From NCBI GenBank assembly GCA_963805715.1, contig CAWDVK010000009.1:434001-498000 (forward strand): a DNA stretch of 64,000 nt. Reading direction: 5' to 3'. Below the pieces are notes generated by a model, which did no database searches, was not told the DNA's origin, and saw only the letters and a program-made list of their open reading frames with translations. Positions 1 to 9,500 of this stretch are shown here, one piece after another. Position numbers and translations under genes: made by a program. The first letter of the stretch is position 1. Each line of letters begins with the position of its first letter. Source of the DNA: CAWDVK01 sp963805715. GTDB lineage: Bacteria > Actinomycetota > Actinomycetes > Streptosporangiales > Streptosporangiaceae.

Positions 1-580
1 CGTCAGCGGCCGAGGGCGGGCCGGCGGAGCCATCAGCGTCCTGGCCACCGTCAGCGTGCTCGGCGGGCAGCTCCGCCAGCGTGCCCTCCACTTCCTGCCA
101 GACCCGGCCGATGGCGATGCCGAAGACGCCCTGGCCGCCCTGGAGCAGGTCGACGACCTCGTCGGGCGACGTGCACTCGTACACGCTGACGCCGTCACTC
201 ATCAGCGTGACCTGGGCCAGGTCCGTGGTGCCCTGCTGGCGCAGGTGGGAGACAGCCGTCCGGATCTGCTGCAGCGAGATGCCGGTATCCAGCAGTCGCT
301 TCACCACCTTGAGCACCAGGATGTCCCTGAAGCTGTACAGCCGCTGCGATCCCGAGCCCTGCGCGGCGCGGACCGTGGGCTCGACCAGGCCCGTCCGCGC
401 CCAGTAATCGAGCTGACGGTAAGTGATCCCGGCGGCCATGCACGCGGTGGGCCCGCGATAGCCAATGTCTTCGGGGCGCATCGCCACTTCCTCACCGAAG
501 AGCAGGCCCTGCTCGCCGGCATGGCGGACGGCAGCACCATGATCCGCTGGCGCCTTGCCGTCGCCCTTCGTAACCGCCAC
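1..580 (-). CDS. MerR-family regulator (Rv1830-type), 3' end outside window
   Basis: The protein is a DNA-binding regulator. The window holds about 193 codons and the C-terminus lies beyond base 1. I chose the GTG at 578-580 because a perfect GGAGGT lies at 585-590 with 4-nt spacing. An internal ATG at 479-481 is the other option. After a short acidic N-terminus comes a MerR helix-turn-helix with the core YRQLDYWARTGL, then GSGSQRLYSFRDIL and LLDTGISLQQIR, and a C-terminal part containing YECTSPDEVVDLLQGGQGVFGIA. These stretches match my memory of the mycobacterial Rv1830 family very closely. It is last in the minus-strand series garA-ftsR-bfn-merR, the same order as in mycobacteria, which suggests a role tied to growth or division. 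The target genes are not known from this sequence. Confidence 0.9.
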   Translation of the reverse strand, partial: MAVTKGDGKAPADHGAAVRHAGEQGLLFGEEVAMRPEDIGYRGPTACMAAGITYRQLDYWARTGLVEPTVRAAQGSGSQRLYSFRDILVLKVVKRLLDTGISLQQIRTAVSHLRQQGTTDLAQVTLMSDGVSVYECTSPDEVVDLLQGGQGVFGIAIGRVWQEVEGTLAELPAEHADGGQDADGSAGPPSAAD

Positions 581-720
581 GCCTACCTCCGGGCCAGGGA
601 GCAGAGTCCCTGGTAGCTGTCCTCGCACGGTAGGCCGATGGCGGTGAGCTCGTCAACGATCTCCGTCGGCGCGTCGCGGGCATAGTCACCAGTCGTGACA
701 AACCTGCTGACCGCTGACCG

Positions 721-1191
721 TCAGGTCGAGCGGCCGAAGTCCTCGGGAGTGATCGTGTCGAGGAACTCGCGGAACTTCTCGACCTCGTCTTCTTGCTCAT
801 CGGGAATGGCGACGCCGGCCTCGTCCAGGATCTCGTCGGCCGCGAAGATGGTGGCCCCGGTCCGCAGCGCAAGTGCGATCGAGTCCGACGGGCGCGCGCT
901 GACCTCCTTGCCATTCGAGAAGATCAGGTCAGCGAAGAAGATGCCATCGCGCAGTGCGGTGATGTTCACGGTGGTCAGCTGAACGTCCAGGGCCTGCAGC
1001 ACGTCCCGCATCAGGTCATGGGTCAGCGGGCGCTGCGGGACCATGCCCTGCTGCGCGAAGGCGATCGCCGTCGCCTCCATCGGGCCGATCCAGATCGGCA
1101 GGTACCGCTCACCCTGCGTTTCCTTGAGCAGGACGATGGGCTGGTTCGTAGGCATCTCCACCCGGACGCCGACGACCTCCATCTGCCTCAC
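721..1191 (-). CDS. DUF151 bifunctional nuclease-family protein
   Basis: This 156-residue protein belongs to the DUF151 family (BFN, Rv1829-type), proteins with proposed DNase/RNase activity. The conserved core is visible: NQPIVLLKE, RYLPIWIGPMEATAIAF, RPLTHDLMRDVL and the signature VSARPSDSIALALR near residues 95-110. The C-terminus is acidic (EDEVEKFREFLD), as in actinobacterial members. It lies between the ftsR-type MerR gene upstream and the second MerR gene downstream, the order seen in mycobacteria. The 157 bases upstream hold a 21-bp-spaced direct repeat that may be a regulator site. The biochemical role in actinomycetes is poorly defined, so the family call is firm but the function is not. 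Confidence 0.92.
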   Translation of the reverse strand: MRQMEVVGVRVEMPTNQPIVLLKETQGERYLPIWIGPMEATAIAFAQQGMVPQRPLTHDLMRDVLQALDVQLTTVNITALRDGIFFADLIFSNGKEVSARPSDSIALALRTGATIFAADEILDEAGVAIPDEQEDEVEKFREFLDTITPEDFGRST

Positions 1192-1250
1192 GGTGGCTCC
1201 GTCCTCGCGTGCGCGTACTGCGCTGCCTCAGCTCCTGGCCCTGCCTACAG

Positions 1251-1284
1251 GCATTCCCTTTGTGCTGGCAAGCATTCCCTTTGT
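1251..1284. repeat. Two 13-bp direct repeats, 21-bp period
   Basis: GCATTCCCTTTGT occurs at 1251-1263 and again at 1272-1284, exactly 21 bp (two helical turns) apart, in the short space between ftsR and the DUF151 gene. A TTGACA-like hexamer overlaps the second copy on the minus strand, but I see no matching -10 box at 16-18 bp. Exact two-turn spacing suggests a binding site for a dimeric regulator, possibly one of the two neighbouring MerR proteins. That role is inference. Confidence 0.45.
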
Positions 1285-1348
1285 CAACGTACACCCGCTA
1301 TCCGGGCGCGCTCTCCCGAGCCTGGCTGCGGCGCGTCCGGCAATCCGG

Positions 1349-2272
1349 TCATGCGGTTGCGCCCTCGGCGCCGCGGCCGTTCCGGCCGTCCCGTTCCGCG
1401 CCATCCGGCGCGGCAGCGCCCCGGCCGATTTCACCGGCCGGCAGCCCGGCTCCGGCGAAACCCGCTTCGGCCAGGGCAGACTCGATCAGGGCCTGGTGCA
1501 GCTGCAGGGCCAGCCCGGCGATCTCGCGCGCCGTCTGGCCGGCCAGTTCCCTCGCGCCCGCGCTGCGCTGCCGCAGGATCGGCGCCACGACCTGCTCGAT
1601 CAGGCTGGTCTCGCGCTCGGCGGCCGCCCGGACGGCCCGCAGGTGCCGGGCCTCGACGCCGTAGGCCGTCAGGGCGGCCACGGTGCGCGCCACATCGACC
1701 GCGTCAGGGCTGTAGGTACGGCCGGACCGGCGCAGCAGGCCGAAGCTCTCCAGCTCGGTGAGCTGCGGATCAGTGATGCCGGCCGCCTCGACGAGCTCGC
1801 GCCTGGTCAGCGGTCCGTCTGGCTGGCCGCCCGGGGCACGCTGGGCGGATGAAGCGGAATGGGCGGATGAAGCGGATGAAGCGGAATGACCGGATGCGGC
1901 TGACCGGCCGGACGCGGCAGAGTGGCCCGGCCCGGCGGAATGGCCCGGCCCGGCGGAATGGGCCGTTCCTGGCGCCTGGCCCGCCGGGGCGGGCTGGGCG
2001 GAGCCGCCGGCAGCTGCGCCGGCCCGGATCAGCCGTTCCTTGATCACCCGCAGCGGCAGGTACTGGTCTCGCTGGGCAGTCAGGATGTAGCGCAGCCGCT
2101 CCACGTCGGCCGACCCGAACCTGCGGTAGCCGGACGGCGAGCGAGCCGGCTCGATCAGGCCTTCTGTCTCCAGGAACCTGATCTTGGAGACAGAAATATC
2201 CGGGAACTCCTCGCGAAGCTGCGCGAGCACCTCGCTGATAGCGAGGTGGGGGCGGATGGGCTGAGCGTTCAT
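1349..2272 (-). CDS. ftsR: FtsR-like MerR-family regulator
   Basis: This 307-residue MerR regulator corresponds to the Rv1828/FtsR family, implicated in controlling the division gene ftsZ in Corynebacterium. The N-terminal winged helix (residues 10-75) contains ISVSKIRFLETEGLIEPAR, SPSGYRRFGSADVERLRYIL and YLPLRVIKERL. A low-complexity linker of GHSA/SSAS units (about residues 85-140) precedes a C-terminal region with LTRRELVEAAG and GLLRRSGRTYSPDAV, typical of the family's second helical domain. The start ATG overlaps the stop of the upstream FHA gene by 4 bp (ATGA), so translation is probably coupled. The linker is longer than I remember for mycobacterial members and is encoded by imperfect tandem repeats around 1849-1990, which may vary in length between strains. 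Confidence 0.9.
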   Translation of the reverse strand: MNAQPIRPHLAISEVLAQLREEFPDISVSKIRFLETEGLIEPARSPSGYRRFGSADVERLRYILTAQRDQYLPLRVIKERLIRAGAAAGGSAQPAPAGQAPGTAHSAGPGHSAGPGHSAASGRSAASGHSASSASSAHSASSAQRAPGGQPDGPLTRRELVEAAGITDPQLTELESFGLLRRSGRTYSPDAVDVARTVAALTAYGVEARHLRAVRAAAERETSLIEQVVAPILRQRSAGARELAGQTAREIAGLALQLHQALIESALAEAGFAGAGLPAGEIGRGAAAPDGAERDGRNGRGAEGATA

Positions 2273-2811
2273 CCGCCGACCTGTGCGCCCCCGCCGAACT
2301 CCGCCTGTGAGCGGGGACCGAGCAGGAAGACGAGCCGGAACTTGCCGACCTGCACCTCGTCACCGCCGCTCAGGTCAGTCTGCTCAATCCGCTCGCGGTT
2401 GACGTAGGTGCCATTCAGGCTGCCCACGTCGCGCACCGTGAACCGGCCGCCCTGCCGGTAGAACTCCGCATGCCGCCTGGACACCGTCACGTCGTCCAGG
2501 AAGATGTCGCTGTCCGGGTGCCGGCCGACCAGGGTCAGGTCGCTGTCCAGCAGGAACCTGCTGCCCGCATTGGGCCCGCGCCGCACGACGAGCAGCGCCG
2601 TGCCCGGCGGCAGGGCATCCAGGGTGGCGGAATCCGCCAGCGCTTCCTCACCGGGCTCCGCCTCAGCAAGGTCGCCGCCGAGTGAGATCGTCGAGGTGGT
2701 CTCGGCATGAGTCTCGCCCTGCCCGCGGATCAGCGGCATTCCGCATTGCGAGCAGAAGCGCGCCCCTTCCGGGTTAGCTTCACCGCACTGGGTGCAGTAG
2801 ACGCTCGGCAT
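2269..2811 (-). CDS. GarA/OdhI-like FHA protein with zinc ribbon
   Basis: The 180-residue product combines an N-terminal zinc-ribbon-like motif (YCTQCGEANPEG, then FCSQCG) with a C-terminal forkhead-associated domain (GRHPDSDIFLDDVTVSRRHAEF, DVGSLNGTYVNRE). Between them is HAETTSTISLGGD. It contains ETTS, the motif phosphorylated by Ser/Thr kinases in GarA and OdhI. Those proteins then bind 2-oxoglutarate dehydrogenase and glutamate enzymes, so a similar metabolic switch role is likely. I chose the ATG at 2809-2811 because the zinc ribbon begins there. The frame stays open to 3066 but the extra 85 residues look non-coding. The Mtb and Corynebacterium proteins lack this zinc ribbon as far as I recall. 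The gene overlaps ftsR by 4 bp. Confidence 0.88.
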   Translation of the reverse strand: MPSVYCTQCGEANPEGARFCSQCGMPLIRGQGETHAETTSTISLGGDLAEAEPGEEALADSATLDALPPGTALLVVRRGPNAGSRFLLDSDLTLVGRHPDSDIFLDDVTVSRRHAEFYRQGGRFTVRDVGSLNGTYVNRERIEQTDLSGGDEVQVGKFRLVFLLGPRSQAEFGGGAQVGG

Positions 2812-3273
2812 CTCGCTGCCCAGCCTCCCATCCATGGGACCGGCGACCGGAGCGGACGCCATTTCCGTGCGCCGCCCGAATTCCGATGGTGTCCTCAACG
2901 CTACCCGCGACGACTCCGGCGGTCCATGCGCCACGCTCGCCGGGCGCCCCGCCAGCCGCGCCCGCCGGACGCGCCGCGCGGTCCCGGTTCCGCGCGCGCG
3001 GATGCGTCTGGCCGCCCGGCGCCCACCTGGGCAACCTCGCGGCGCCTTCGCCACATCTCGCCGCACCTCCGACGCACCACCGTCAGGTCAATATCTCGGC
3101 GATTCTCTCACGCGCGGCGGCTTCCGCGCCGGCACTCAGCAGCCCTGGTCACGGTTCTCGGGCGGCCGGCCGCCCGAGAACCCGGTGCCGCTGGACCGCC
3201 CGCGGCGCGGGACGCCGCACGGGACCGCGGCACGGACGGCCGCACGGGCCGCCGCGACGCGCGGCGGCGGTCC
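2812..3273. other. Intergenic stretch upstream of garA-like gene
   Basis: About 460 bases separate the sugar-nucleotide gene from the FHA gene. No convincing coding signal is seen on either strand. The minus-strand open frame continuing the FHA gene is Arg/Ala-rich and matches no family. In mycobacteria gcvH and other genes sit next to garA, but none is present here. A promoter for garA-ftsR-bfn-merR probably lies in this stretch, but I could not place its boxes. Confidence 0.4.
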
Positions 3274-5772
3274 TCAGCGGCCGGCCCGCTCGACGACCGA
3301 GGCCCACTCCTCCAGCAGGGACTGCGCGGCGTCAGCGTCAGTGCCCTCCGCCCACAGGTGCGTGACCGCATCGGAGGGGTCGGGCAGCGCCAGGATCCAG
3401 CCCCGGTCCGGCTCCACCACGCGCACGCCGTCGGTGGTGTCCACGGTCCGGTCACCGGCCGCTTCCACGACCGTGCGCATCACGATGCCCTTGGCCGCCC
3501 ACGGCGTCGGGATGGAGCGCTTCAGCAGGTAGGCGTTCGGCAGCCGGGCGTGAATCTGGCTGAGCGTCAGCCGGGTCCTGGCCACGAGACCGAGCAGCCG
3601 CGCGAAGGCGGCAATGCCATCGATGGACCGGGAGAACTCCGGCACCACGAAGCCGCCGCGCCCGTCCGCGGCGAAGATCACGTCTTGCGCCGCGGTCGCC
3701 GCGTACAGGCCATGCGGGGAGGTGGGCGTCCAGTCGATCTGCACCCCGTGGAAGCTGCTGACCTGCTCAGCGACCCTGGTGGTGATCACTGGCAGGGCCA
3801 CCCGGCCGCTGCGCCGCTCGGCCGCGACCAGGTCGAGCACGATCAGCAGCGCCCGCTCGTCACTGACCAGCGCGCCCCGGTCGTCGACCAGCGTGATCCG
3901 CTCGCCGACCGGGTCGAACCTGACGCCGAACGCGGCCCGCGAGGAGGAGACAAGCTCGGACAGCCGGTGCAGCCCGGCCCGGACCTGGGCCAGCGACTGC
4001 GTGGGGGATGCCTCGTCCAGGCGGTTGTTGACGGTCAGCACGTCCACCCCGATGCGGCCGAGCAGGTTGGGCAGGACCAGCGAGACCGTGCCGCCCGCGC
4101 AGTCGATCACCACGCGCAGGCTCGCCTCCCGGACGCCGGTCATGTCAACGCAGCTCAGCAGTTCGTGCGTGTAGGCCTCGACGATGCGCGACGGATAGGT
4201 CAGCTCGGCGATCTCGCCGGGAAAAGCGCGCCGGTACTCCTGCCGGGAGAACACGCGTTCCAGCCTGCGCTGGGCGGCCTCGGACAGGTCCGCGCCATTC
4301 TCGCCCAGGAAGATGATGTCGATGGATTGCGGGTCACCGGGGGTAGTGCGCATCGCGATGCCGCCGCTGCAGTCGCCGCGCGCGGTCTCGAACCTGGCCA
4401 CCGGCAGCGGCTGGGCCTCCAGGTCGGAGACGTTAATCGCGCTGGCATTCAGCGCGCCGTGCACGGCGCGCTTGAGCGCGCGCGCGGCCCGCGATACGTC
4501 ACGCGAGGTCGTCACGACGGCGCCCTTCTTCAGCGTCGTCGCGTAAGCGCTGGCCAGCCGGACGCACAGCTCGGGCGTGATCTCCACATTGACCACGCCG
4601 GAGACGCCGCGCGGGCCGAACAGCGTGCGCTGCCCGCGGGACTCCCAGATCACGCTGGTGTTGACCATCGCGCCGGCCTCGATGGTCTTGAACGGGTAGA
4701 CCTTGACGCCGGCGGACAGGTAGGCGTCCGGCTCGATCACGCACTCATCCCCGACGACGGCACCTTCCTCGATCCGCGCCGACCCCATCACGTCGGTGTT
4801 CTTGCCGACCACGCAGCCGCGCAGGGTGACCCCGCGGCCGACGTACACGTTGTTGTGCACTACCGCGCGGTGCAGGAAGGCGCCTTCCTTCACGATCACG
4901 TTGCTGCCGACGACGGTGAACTCGCGCAGCTGAGCGCCCGCCTCGATCTTGGCGTAATCGCCGATGCAGAGCGGGCCGGTCAGCACGGCCTCCGGGTCGA
5001 CTTCGGCGCCCTCGGCTATCCAGACGCCGGGCGATACCTCGAACCCGTCGATCTCGACCTGCACCCGGGCAGCCAGCACGTCGGCCTGCGCCTTCAGGTA
5101 GCTCTCAAGGGTCCCGACATCCTCCCAGTAGCCGTCCGCGATCCAGCCGTACAGCGGCGCGCCCCGCTCGAGCAGCCGCGGGAACACCTGGCCGGACCAG
5201 TCGACGGCCTCGCCGGCCGGGACCTCCGCCAGCACCTCGGGCTCCATCACGTAGATGCCGGTGTTGACCGTGTCCGAGAACACCTGGCCCCAGGTCGGCT
5301 TCTCCAGGAAGCGCTGGATCCGGCCGTCATCGTCGGAGATGATGATCCCGAATTCCAGCGGATCCGGCACCCGGGTCAGACCGACCGTCACCAGGGCGCC
5401 ATTGTCCTTATGGAACCTGACCAGCTCGGACAGGTCGATATCGGTGAGCGCGTCGCCCGAGATCACCAGGAACGGCTCGTCCCGCAGCGCGTCCTCGGCG
5501 TTCTTCACGCTGCCGGCGGTGCCGAGCGGGACTTCCTCGGTGGCGTACTGCAGGCTCATGTCGAAGTCTTCGCCATCGCCGAAGTAATTCCGCACCATGG
5601 AGGCCAGGAACTGGACGGTGACGACGGTCTCGCTGAACCCGTGCCGGCGGAGCAGCCGCAGCACATGCTCCATGATCGGCCGGTTGACCACGGGCAGCAT
5701 GGGCTTGGGCTGGCTGGCGGTCATCGGGCGCAGCCTGGTGCCCTCGCCTCCCGCCATGACAACGGCCTTCAC
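3274..5772 (-). CDS. Mannose-1-phosphate guanylyltransferase fused to phosphomannomutase-like domain
   Basis: The 832-residue protein joins three parts. A nucleotidyltransferase domain (residues 1-235) starts VKAVVMAGGEGTRLRPMT and has the GDALTDIDL metal-binding region. A left-handed beta-helix of hexapeptide repeats (about 250-375) follows. The C-terminal phosphohexomutase-like region (about 380-830) contains FDPVGERITLVDD and DTTDGVRVVEPD. It closely resembles the Streptomyces protein annotated as mannose-1-phosphate guanyltransferase. The likely role is supply of GDP-mannose for glycans or glycolipids in the cytoplasm. The usual phosphohexomutase phospho-serine motif (TASHNP-like) is not obvious, so mutase activity is doubtful. 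The GTG start at 5770-5772 follows GGAAGGAG. The gene lies 41 bp downstream of a phospholipid synthase-type gene on the same strand. Confidence 0.9.
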   Translation of the reverse strand: MKAVVMAGGEGTRLRPMTASQPKPMLPVVNRPIMEHVLRLLRRHGFSETVVTVQFLASMVRNYFGDGEDFDMSLQYATEEVPLGTAGSVKNAEDALRDEPFLVISGDALTDIDLSELVRFHKDNGALVTVGLTRVPDPLEFGIIISDDDGRIQRFLEKPTWGQVFSDTVNTGIYVMEPEVLAEVPAGEAVDWSGQVFPRLLERGAPLYGWIADGYWEDVGTLESYLKAQADVLAARVQVEIDGFEVSPGVWIAEGAEVDPEAVLTGPLCIGDYAKIEAGAQLREFTVVGSNVIVKEGAFLHRAVVHNNVYVGRGVTLRGCVVGKNTDVMGSARIEEGAVVGDECVIEPDAYLSAGVKVYPFKTIEAGAMVNTSVIWESRGQRTLFGPRGVSGVVNVEITPELCVRLASAYATTLKKGAVVTTSRDVSRAARALKRAVHGALNASAINVSDLEAQPLPVARFETARGDCSGGIAMRTTPGDPQSIDIIFLGENGADLSEAAQRRLERVFSRQEYRRAFPGEIAELTYPSRIVEAYTHELLSCVDMTGVREASLRVVIDCAGGTVSLVLPNLLGRIGVDVLTVNNRLDEASPTQSLAQVRAGLHRLSELVSSSRAAFGVRFDPVGERITLVDDRGALVSDERALLIVLDLVAAERRSGRVALPVITTRVAEQVSSFHGVQIDWTPTSPHGLYAATAAQDVIFAADGRGGFVVPEFSRSIDGIAAFARLLGLVARTRLTLSQIHARLPNAYLLKRSIPTPWAAKGIVMRTVVEAAGDRTVDTTDGVRVVEPDRGWILALPDPSDAVTHLWAEGTDADAAQSLLEEWASVVERAGR

Positions 5773-5813
5773 GGGTGCCAGCGCTCCTTCCTGGCCAGGG
5801 CAGGCCCGGCCGG

Positions 5814-6506
5814 TCAGCTCAGTGGCGTGCGGGACGTGCGCCCGTCGTCCGCCGTATCGGCCGCCGGGCCGGCCAGCCCGGCGGTCAGCAATCGCCTGGC
5901 CTGCTCGATGTAGAGCACGGCAGCGCACCAGTACAGTGCACTTCCCCAGATCACGAAGGCCCAACCGGCTACCCGGGCGAGCTCGGCATAGCTGGAGTTG
6001 TGCGCGCCCAGCAGAAGTAGCGGAAATGCGTACAGGAGGCAGAGCGTAGCCGTCTTGCCCGCAAAACTCACCTGCAGCGGCCCCCAGCCGTGGCGGCGCA
6101 GCACCAGCAGCGTGCCAGCCAGCAGCAGCTCCCGTGCGGCCAGCAGGGCCACCAGCCACCACGGGATGATGGCGCGGACGGCCAGGCCGATGACGGTGGC
6201 CACGATGTAGAGCCGGTCAGCGGCGGGGTCGAGCATCTGCCCGAGCCTGCTCTGCTGGTTCATCGCCCTGGCGATCTTGCCGTCCAGCCAGTCGGATAGC
6301 CCGGAGGCCGCCAGCAGGCCCAGCGCCCACCAGTCGCCCGCCTGCGTTCGCACGCCGAGCACCAGCCACAGGAATACCGGCACGCCCAGCAGGCGCGCCA
6401 CGCTGATGGCGTTGGGAATGGTCAGGATCCGGTCGCCCGGGTCAGGTCCGGCCCGGTCCTGGCCGGCGGATCCGGGCTGGGCTCCGGCCGCCCGGCCTCG
6501 CTGCAT
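5814..6506 (-). CDS. CDP-alcohol phosphatidyltransferase (PgsA-like)
   Basis: This integral membrane enzyme should transfer a phosphatidyl group from CDP-diacylglycerol to an alcohol. The family motif is intact: D-x2-DG-x2-AR-x8-G-x3-D-x3-D, seen as SDWLDGKIARAMNQQ followed by RLGQMLDPAADR. Several hydrophobic segments flank it (ISVARLLGVPVFLWLVL, IIPWWLVALLAAREL, CLLYAFPLLLLG, WAFVIWGSALYWCAAVLYI). Gene order next to the garA cluster resembles mycobacterial pgsA2 (Rv1822), which is annotated as a phosphatidylglycerophosphate synthase relative. The exact alcohol acceptor cannot be read from sequence. I chose the ATG at 6504-6506, which has GAAGGG 8 nt upstream. A GTG six bases earlier has that motif too close to use. 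Confidence 0.85.
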   Translation of the reverse strand: MQRGRAAGAQPGSAGQDRAGPDPGDRILTIPNAISVARLLGVPVFLWLVLGVRTQAGDWWALGLLAASGLSDWLDGKIARAMNQQSRLGQMLDPAADRLYIVATVIGLAVRAIIPWWLVALLAARELLLAGTLLVLRRHGWGPLQVSFAGKTATLCLLYAFPLLLLGAHNSSYAELARVAGWAFVIWGSALYWCAAVLYIEQARRLLTAGLAGPAADTADDGRTSRTPLS

Positions 6507-6547
6507 GGTCACGGCCCTTCACGTCATGTACACTTCCCGGGCCGACC

Positions 6548-9500
6548 CTACCTCGCTAGCCCGCCGGGCTCGGCCGGCAGCACGTGCAGCTCCACGTCGC
6601 GGGCCCGCGCCGCGAGCTCGCGCAGCAGCGGATAGCGGCCGGCCCGGCTGTCCTCGCGCCGGGCCAGCACCATCTCGGTGACCCGGTGCGCGGCAGCGTG
6701 CGCGAGCAGGGCCGCCGCGACCGACGGACCCTGCAGGCTGTCGAACTCCCCGCCCAGCTGCGCCGTCAGCGCGGCGTAGCCCGCCAGCAGCAGCCGCAGC
6801 TGCGCTCCGGCCGGCCCGGCGGACACCACGGCGACCCGGAACTCCCCGTCCACCTGGGCGGCGAGCGCCGCTGAGCGCCTGATCAGCGACTCCATGCCCG
6901 GCTGGGGAGCAGCGCAGGCGAGGATGACCGGCCACGCCTCAGCGCCGCCGGCCCGGACATCGCCGGCCTGGTACGCCGCGAGCCTGCGCTCGCCGTGCTC
7001 GGCCACGATCCGGAACGCCCGCTCGCGCTGAGCGCTGACCGCCGCCGGGGCATAGTCACCCTGCAGGGCCGCCTCGGTGCGGTCCGGCGGGACGATCTCG
7101 CCGCGGCGCACCCGGTCAATGAGCACCGAGGGCGCCACGTCGACGAGCTCGATCTCGCTGGCGACGGCCAGCAGCTCGGCCTCGTCCAGCTCGGCCTCGG
7201 CCCGCCCTGCCGGGCCGGCTCGCGGTCCCAGGCTGCCCAGCTGCGCGGTCGCCACCACGGTGATGCCGGCCGCCGAGAGCCGCCGGGCCGCGACGAGCCG
7301 GCTCTCCCCCGAGACGGTGGGACCGGCGAGGTCATCGATGCAGACCACCTCAGGCCGCCTGGCCAGCACGGCCCCGGTGTCCAGGATGCTGCCGTCGCCG
7401 ATCAGCTTGAGGTCCTCGAGCTCAGCGGTCACGCCCTCCCGGCCGTGCGCATCGGCGGCACCGACCACCACGTCAGTGCCGCGTGCCTTCCGGCGCGCGG
7501 CCTCCTCGAGCATGGCCGTGGTGGTGCCGCACCCTGGTGCGTAGCCGAGGTAGACCCTGATCGCGCCCGCCTGCGGCCGGTCCGCCGCATCGTCGCGGCG
7601 GCCGGCGGCCGCCGCGGCCGCCGCGCCGTCTGGCGCCGGCGGGGCGAGAACGTGCAGGTGCACGTCCGGGAGCAGGCTGGCCAGCCGCCTGACGAACGTG
7701 GGGTGCCAGCGCTCCAGCAGGCCAGCGGCCGGAGCGGCCAGCACCAGGTGCCGGGCCTCGATCTCCCGTGCCACCTGCGCGATCGTGGTACAGGCGTCCC
7801 GGCCGGCCCGCGTCAGCACGGTGACGTCCGCCGCCGCGGCTGCGGGCCACCGCCGGCCGGCGTCATCCGGCGGCGGCTTGTCGTCCGGCGAGCCGAGCAG
7901 CAGCACGGAGCACCGCGCGCTCGCCTGCCGGGCCAGCCGGACCCCGCGCCGGACGAGCTCATCGGCCGATTCCGGGTCGGCGATGGCGACCAGCACGTCC
8001 TGGGGCTCTCTCGGCCGGCTGCTGGCCGGTCCGGTCAGCGACTCGCCGACCAGCCGCAGGCCAAGCTCCCGCAGCGCCGCGAGGGAGGCAGTCCTGAACA
8101 CGGTCTGCAGTGCGCGGCCGGCCTGCTCGGGCGGATAGATGTTGCCGTGACTTAGCCGCTTGCGGAGCGCCTCGGGCGAGCTGTCGACGAACTGGATCTC
8201 ATCGAGATCCGCCAGGTCGGCGTCCGAGATCGTGGCCGCGGCCGGCTCGCCGGTGATCGCCTCGACGGCCGCGCCGATGCGCTGCACGTCGGCGACGTCG
8301 GCCGTGCTGATGACGCTGACCCCGGCGTCGCGCAGCCGCGCGATCGCCACCGCGTGCCGCCCGAGGTCATCGACCAGCGCGACGGCGGGCTTGCGGGCCA
8401 GCACGGCATCGACATCCATCTGGGCCGCCGCGCCGCCATCCTGATGGCCAGCCGCGCCGTCTTCGCCGCTGTCAGCGCGCCCGGCCGGGCCGCCGGCGCC
8501 GCCGCCGGGCCCGCCGTCGGCGAGCCGCGGGGGTATCACCTCCAGGCCGCCGATCTCCTCGGCCGTGCGCGGACGGCCCCGGGTGTCCGCGAAGCCGACC
8601 ACCACGTCCTCGCCCTGGGCGCGCAGTGCGCGGCCCTCCCGCAGCATCCGGAACGTCTTGCCGGAGCCCGGCGCAGCGCCGAGGCAGACATCCAGGCTGC
8701 CCCGCCGGGCCGGCCCGGTGCTCTCGGCGATGGTGGCGCCGATGCCCTGCTCCTCCCTGATGATCTGACCGCGGGCCGCGTCGAATGCGTACAGCTCGGC
8801 GTACCGGCCCCAGTTGACCGCCACGTCGAGCTGCCTGGCCGCGTCCTCCTCGCCGAAGCTGCGGCGCAGGATGTCAGTGAAGAACCCGGCCGGCAGCGAG
8901 CCGTCCAGGCTGCCGCGCAGCGCCCGGTAGATCGTCCGGGCCAGCGGGGCGTGGTCCAGCGCCGCCCTGGCGAAGATCTCCTTGCTCTCCTGGATGCTGG
9001 CGCCGGCGAATACCCGCCCGGCGGCCGTCAGCTCCAGCCGGTCGTCGCGCAGCACCGCGAAGCCGAGCAGGATCAGGGCGTCCACCAGCGGGAGCAGGTC
9101 ATCGACCTCCAGGCCCAGGCCGTCGGCCAGGTCAGCCAGGTCGGCGGCGCCGCCGTGGCGGGCCAGCATCACCTCGGCCAGGCCGGACAGCCCGTCCACG
9201 GTCGCCGGCGGCAGCGGCGTGTCGCTGATCGTGCCGGGGGTGCCGCTGCCCCGCTCCAGCTGCGTGGCGGTGACCTCGACGAACCGCTGCGTCATCAGCC
9301 GGTAGATGTCGTCCACCAGCGTCTCGAAATCGGGCGTCCGGCGGCGGCGCGGCCGGGGCAGCGGGTTGATCATGTCAGAGCGGATCCGGCCGGGGTTGGT
9401 GCCGAGGACGAGGATCCGGTCGGCCAGCAGCACCGCCTCCTCGATGTTGTGCGTGACCATCACGATGGTCTTGGTCGGGAACTTCTGGCCCTCCCAGAAG

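Noticed and set aside
1274..1285. TTGACA hexamer upstream of the DUF151 gene as a promoter
   Set aside because: No -10 box with 16-18 bp spacing is found.
2812..3066. N-terminal extension of the FHA protein
   Set aside because: The zinc ribbon starts just after the ATG at 2811 and the extension is Arg/Ala-rich without similarity.
2707..5913. 1068-codon plus-strand open frame
   Set aside because: It is antisense to the sugar-nucleotide gene, which has clear domains; high GC leaves long shadow frames open.
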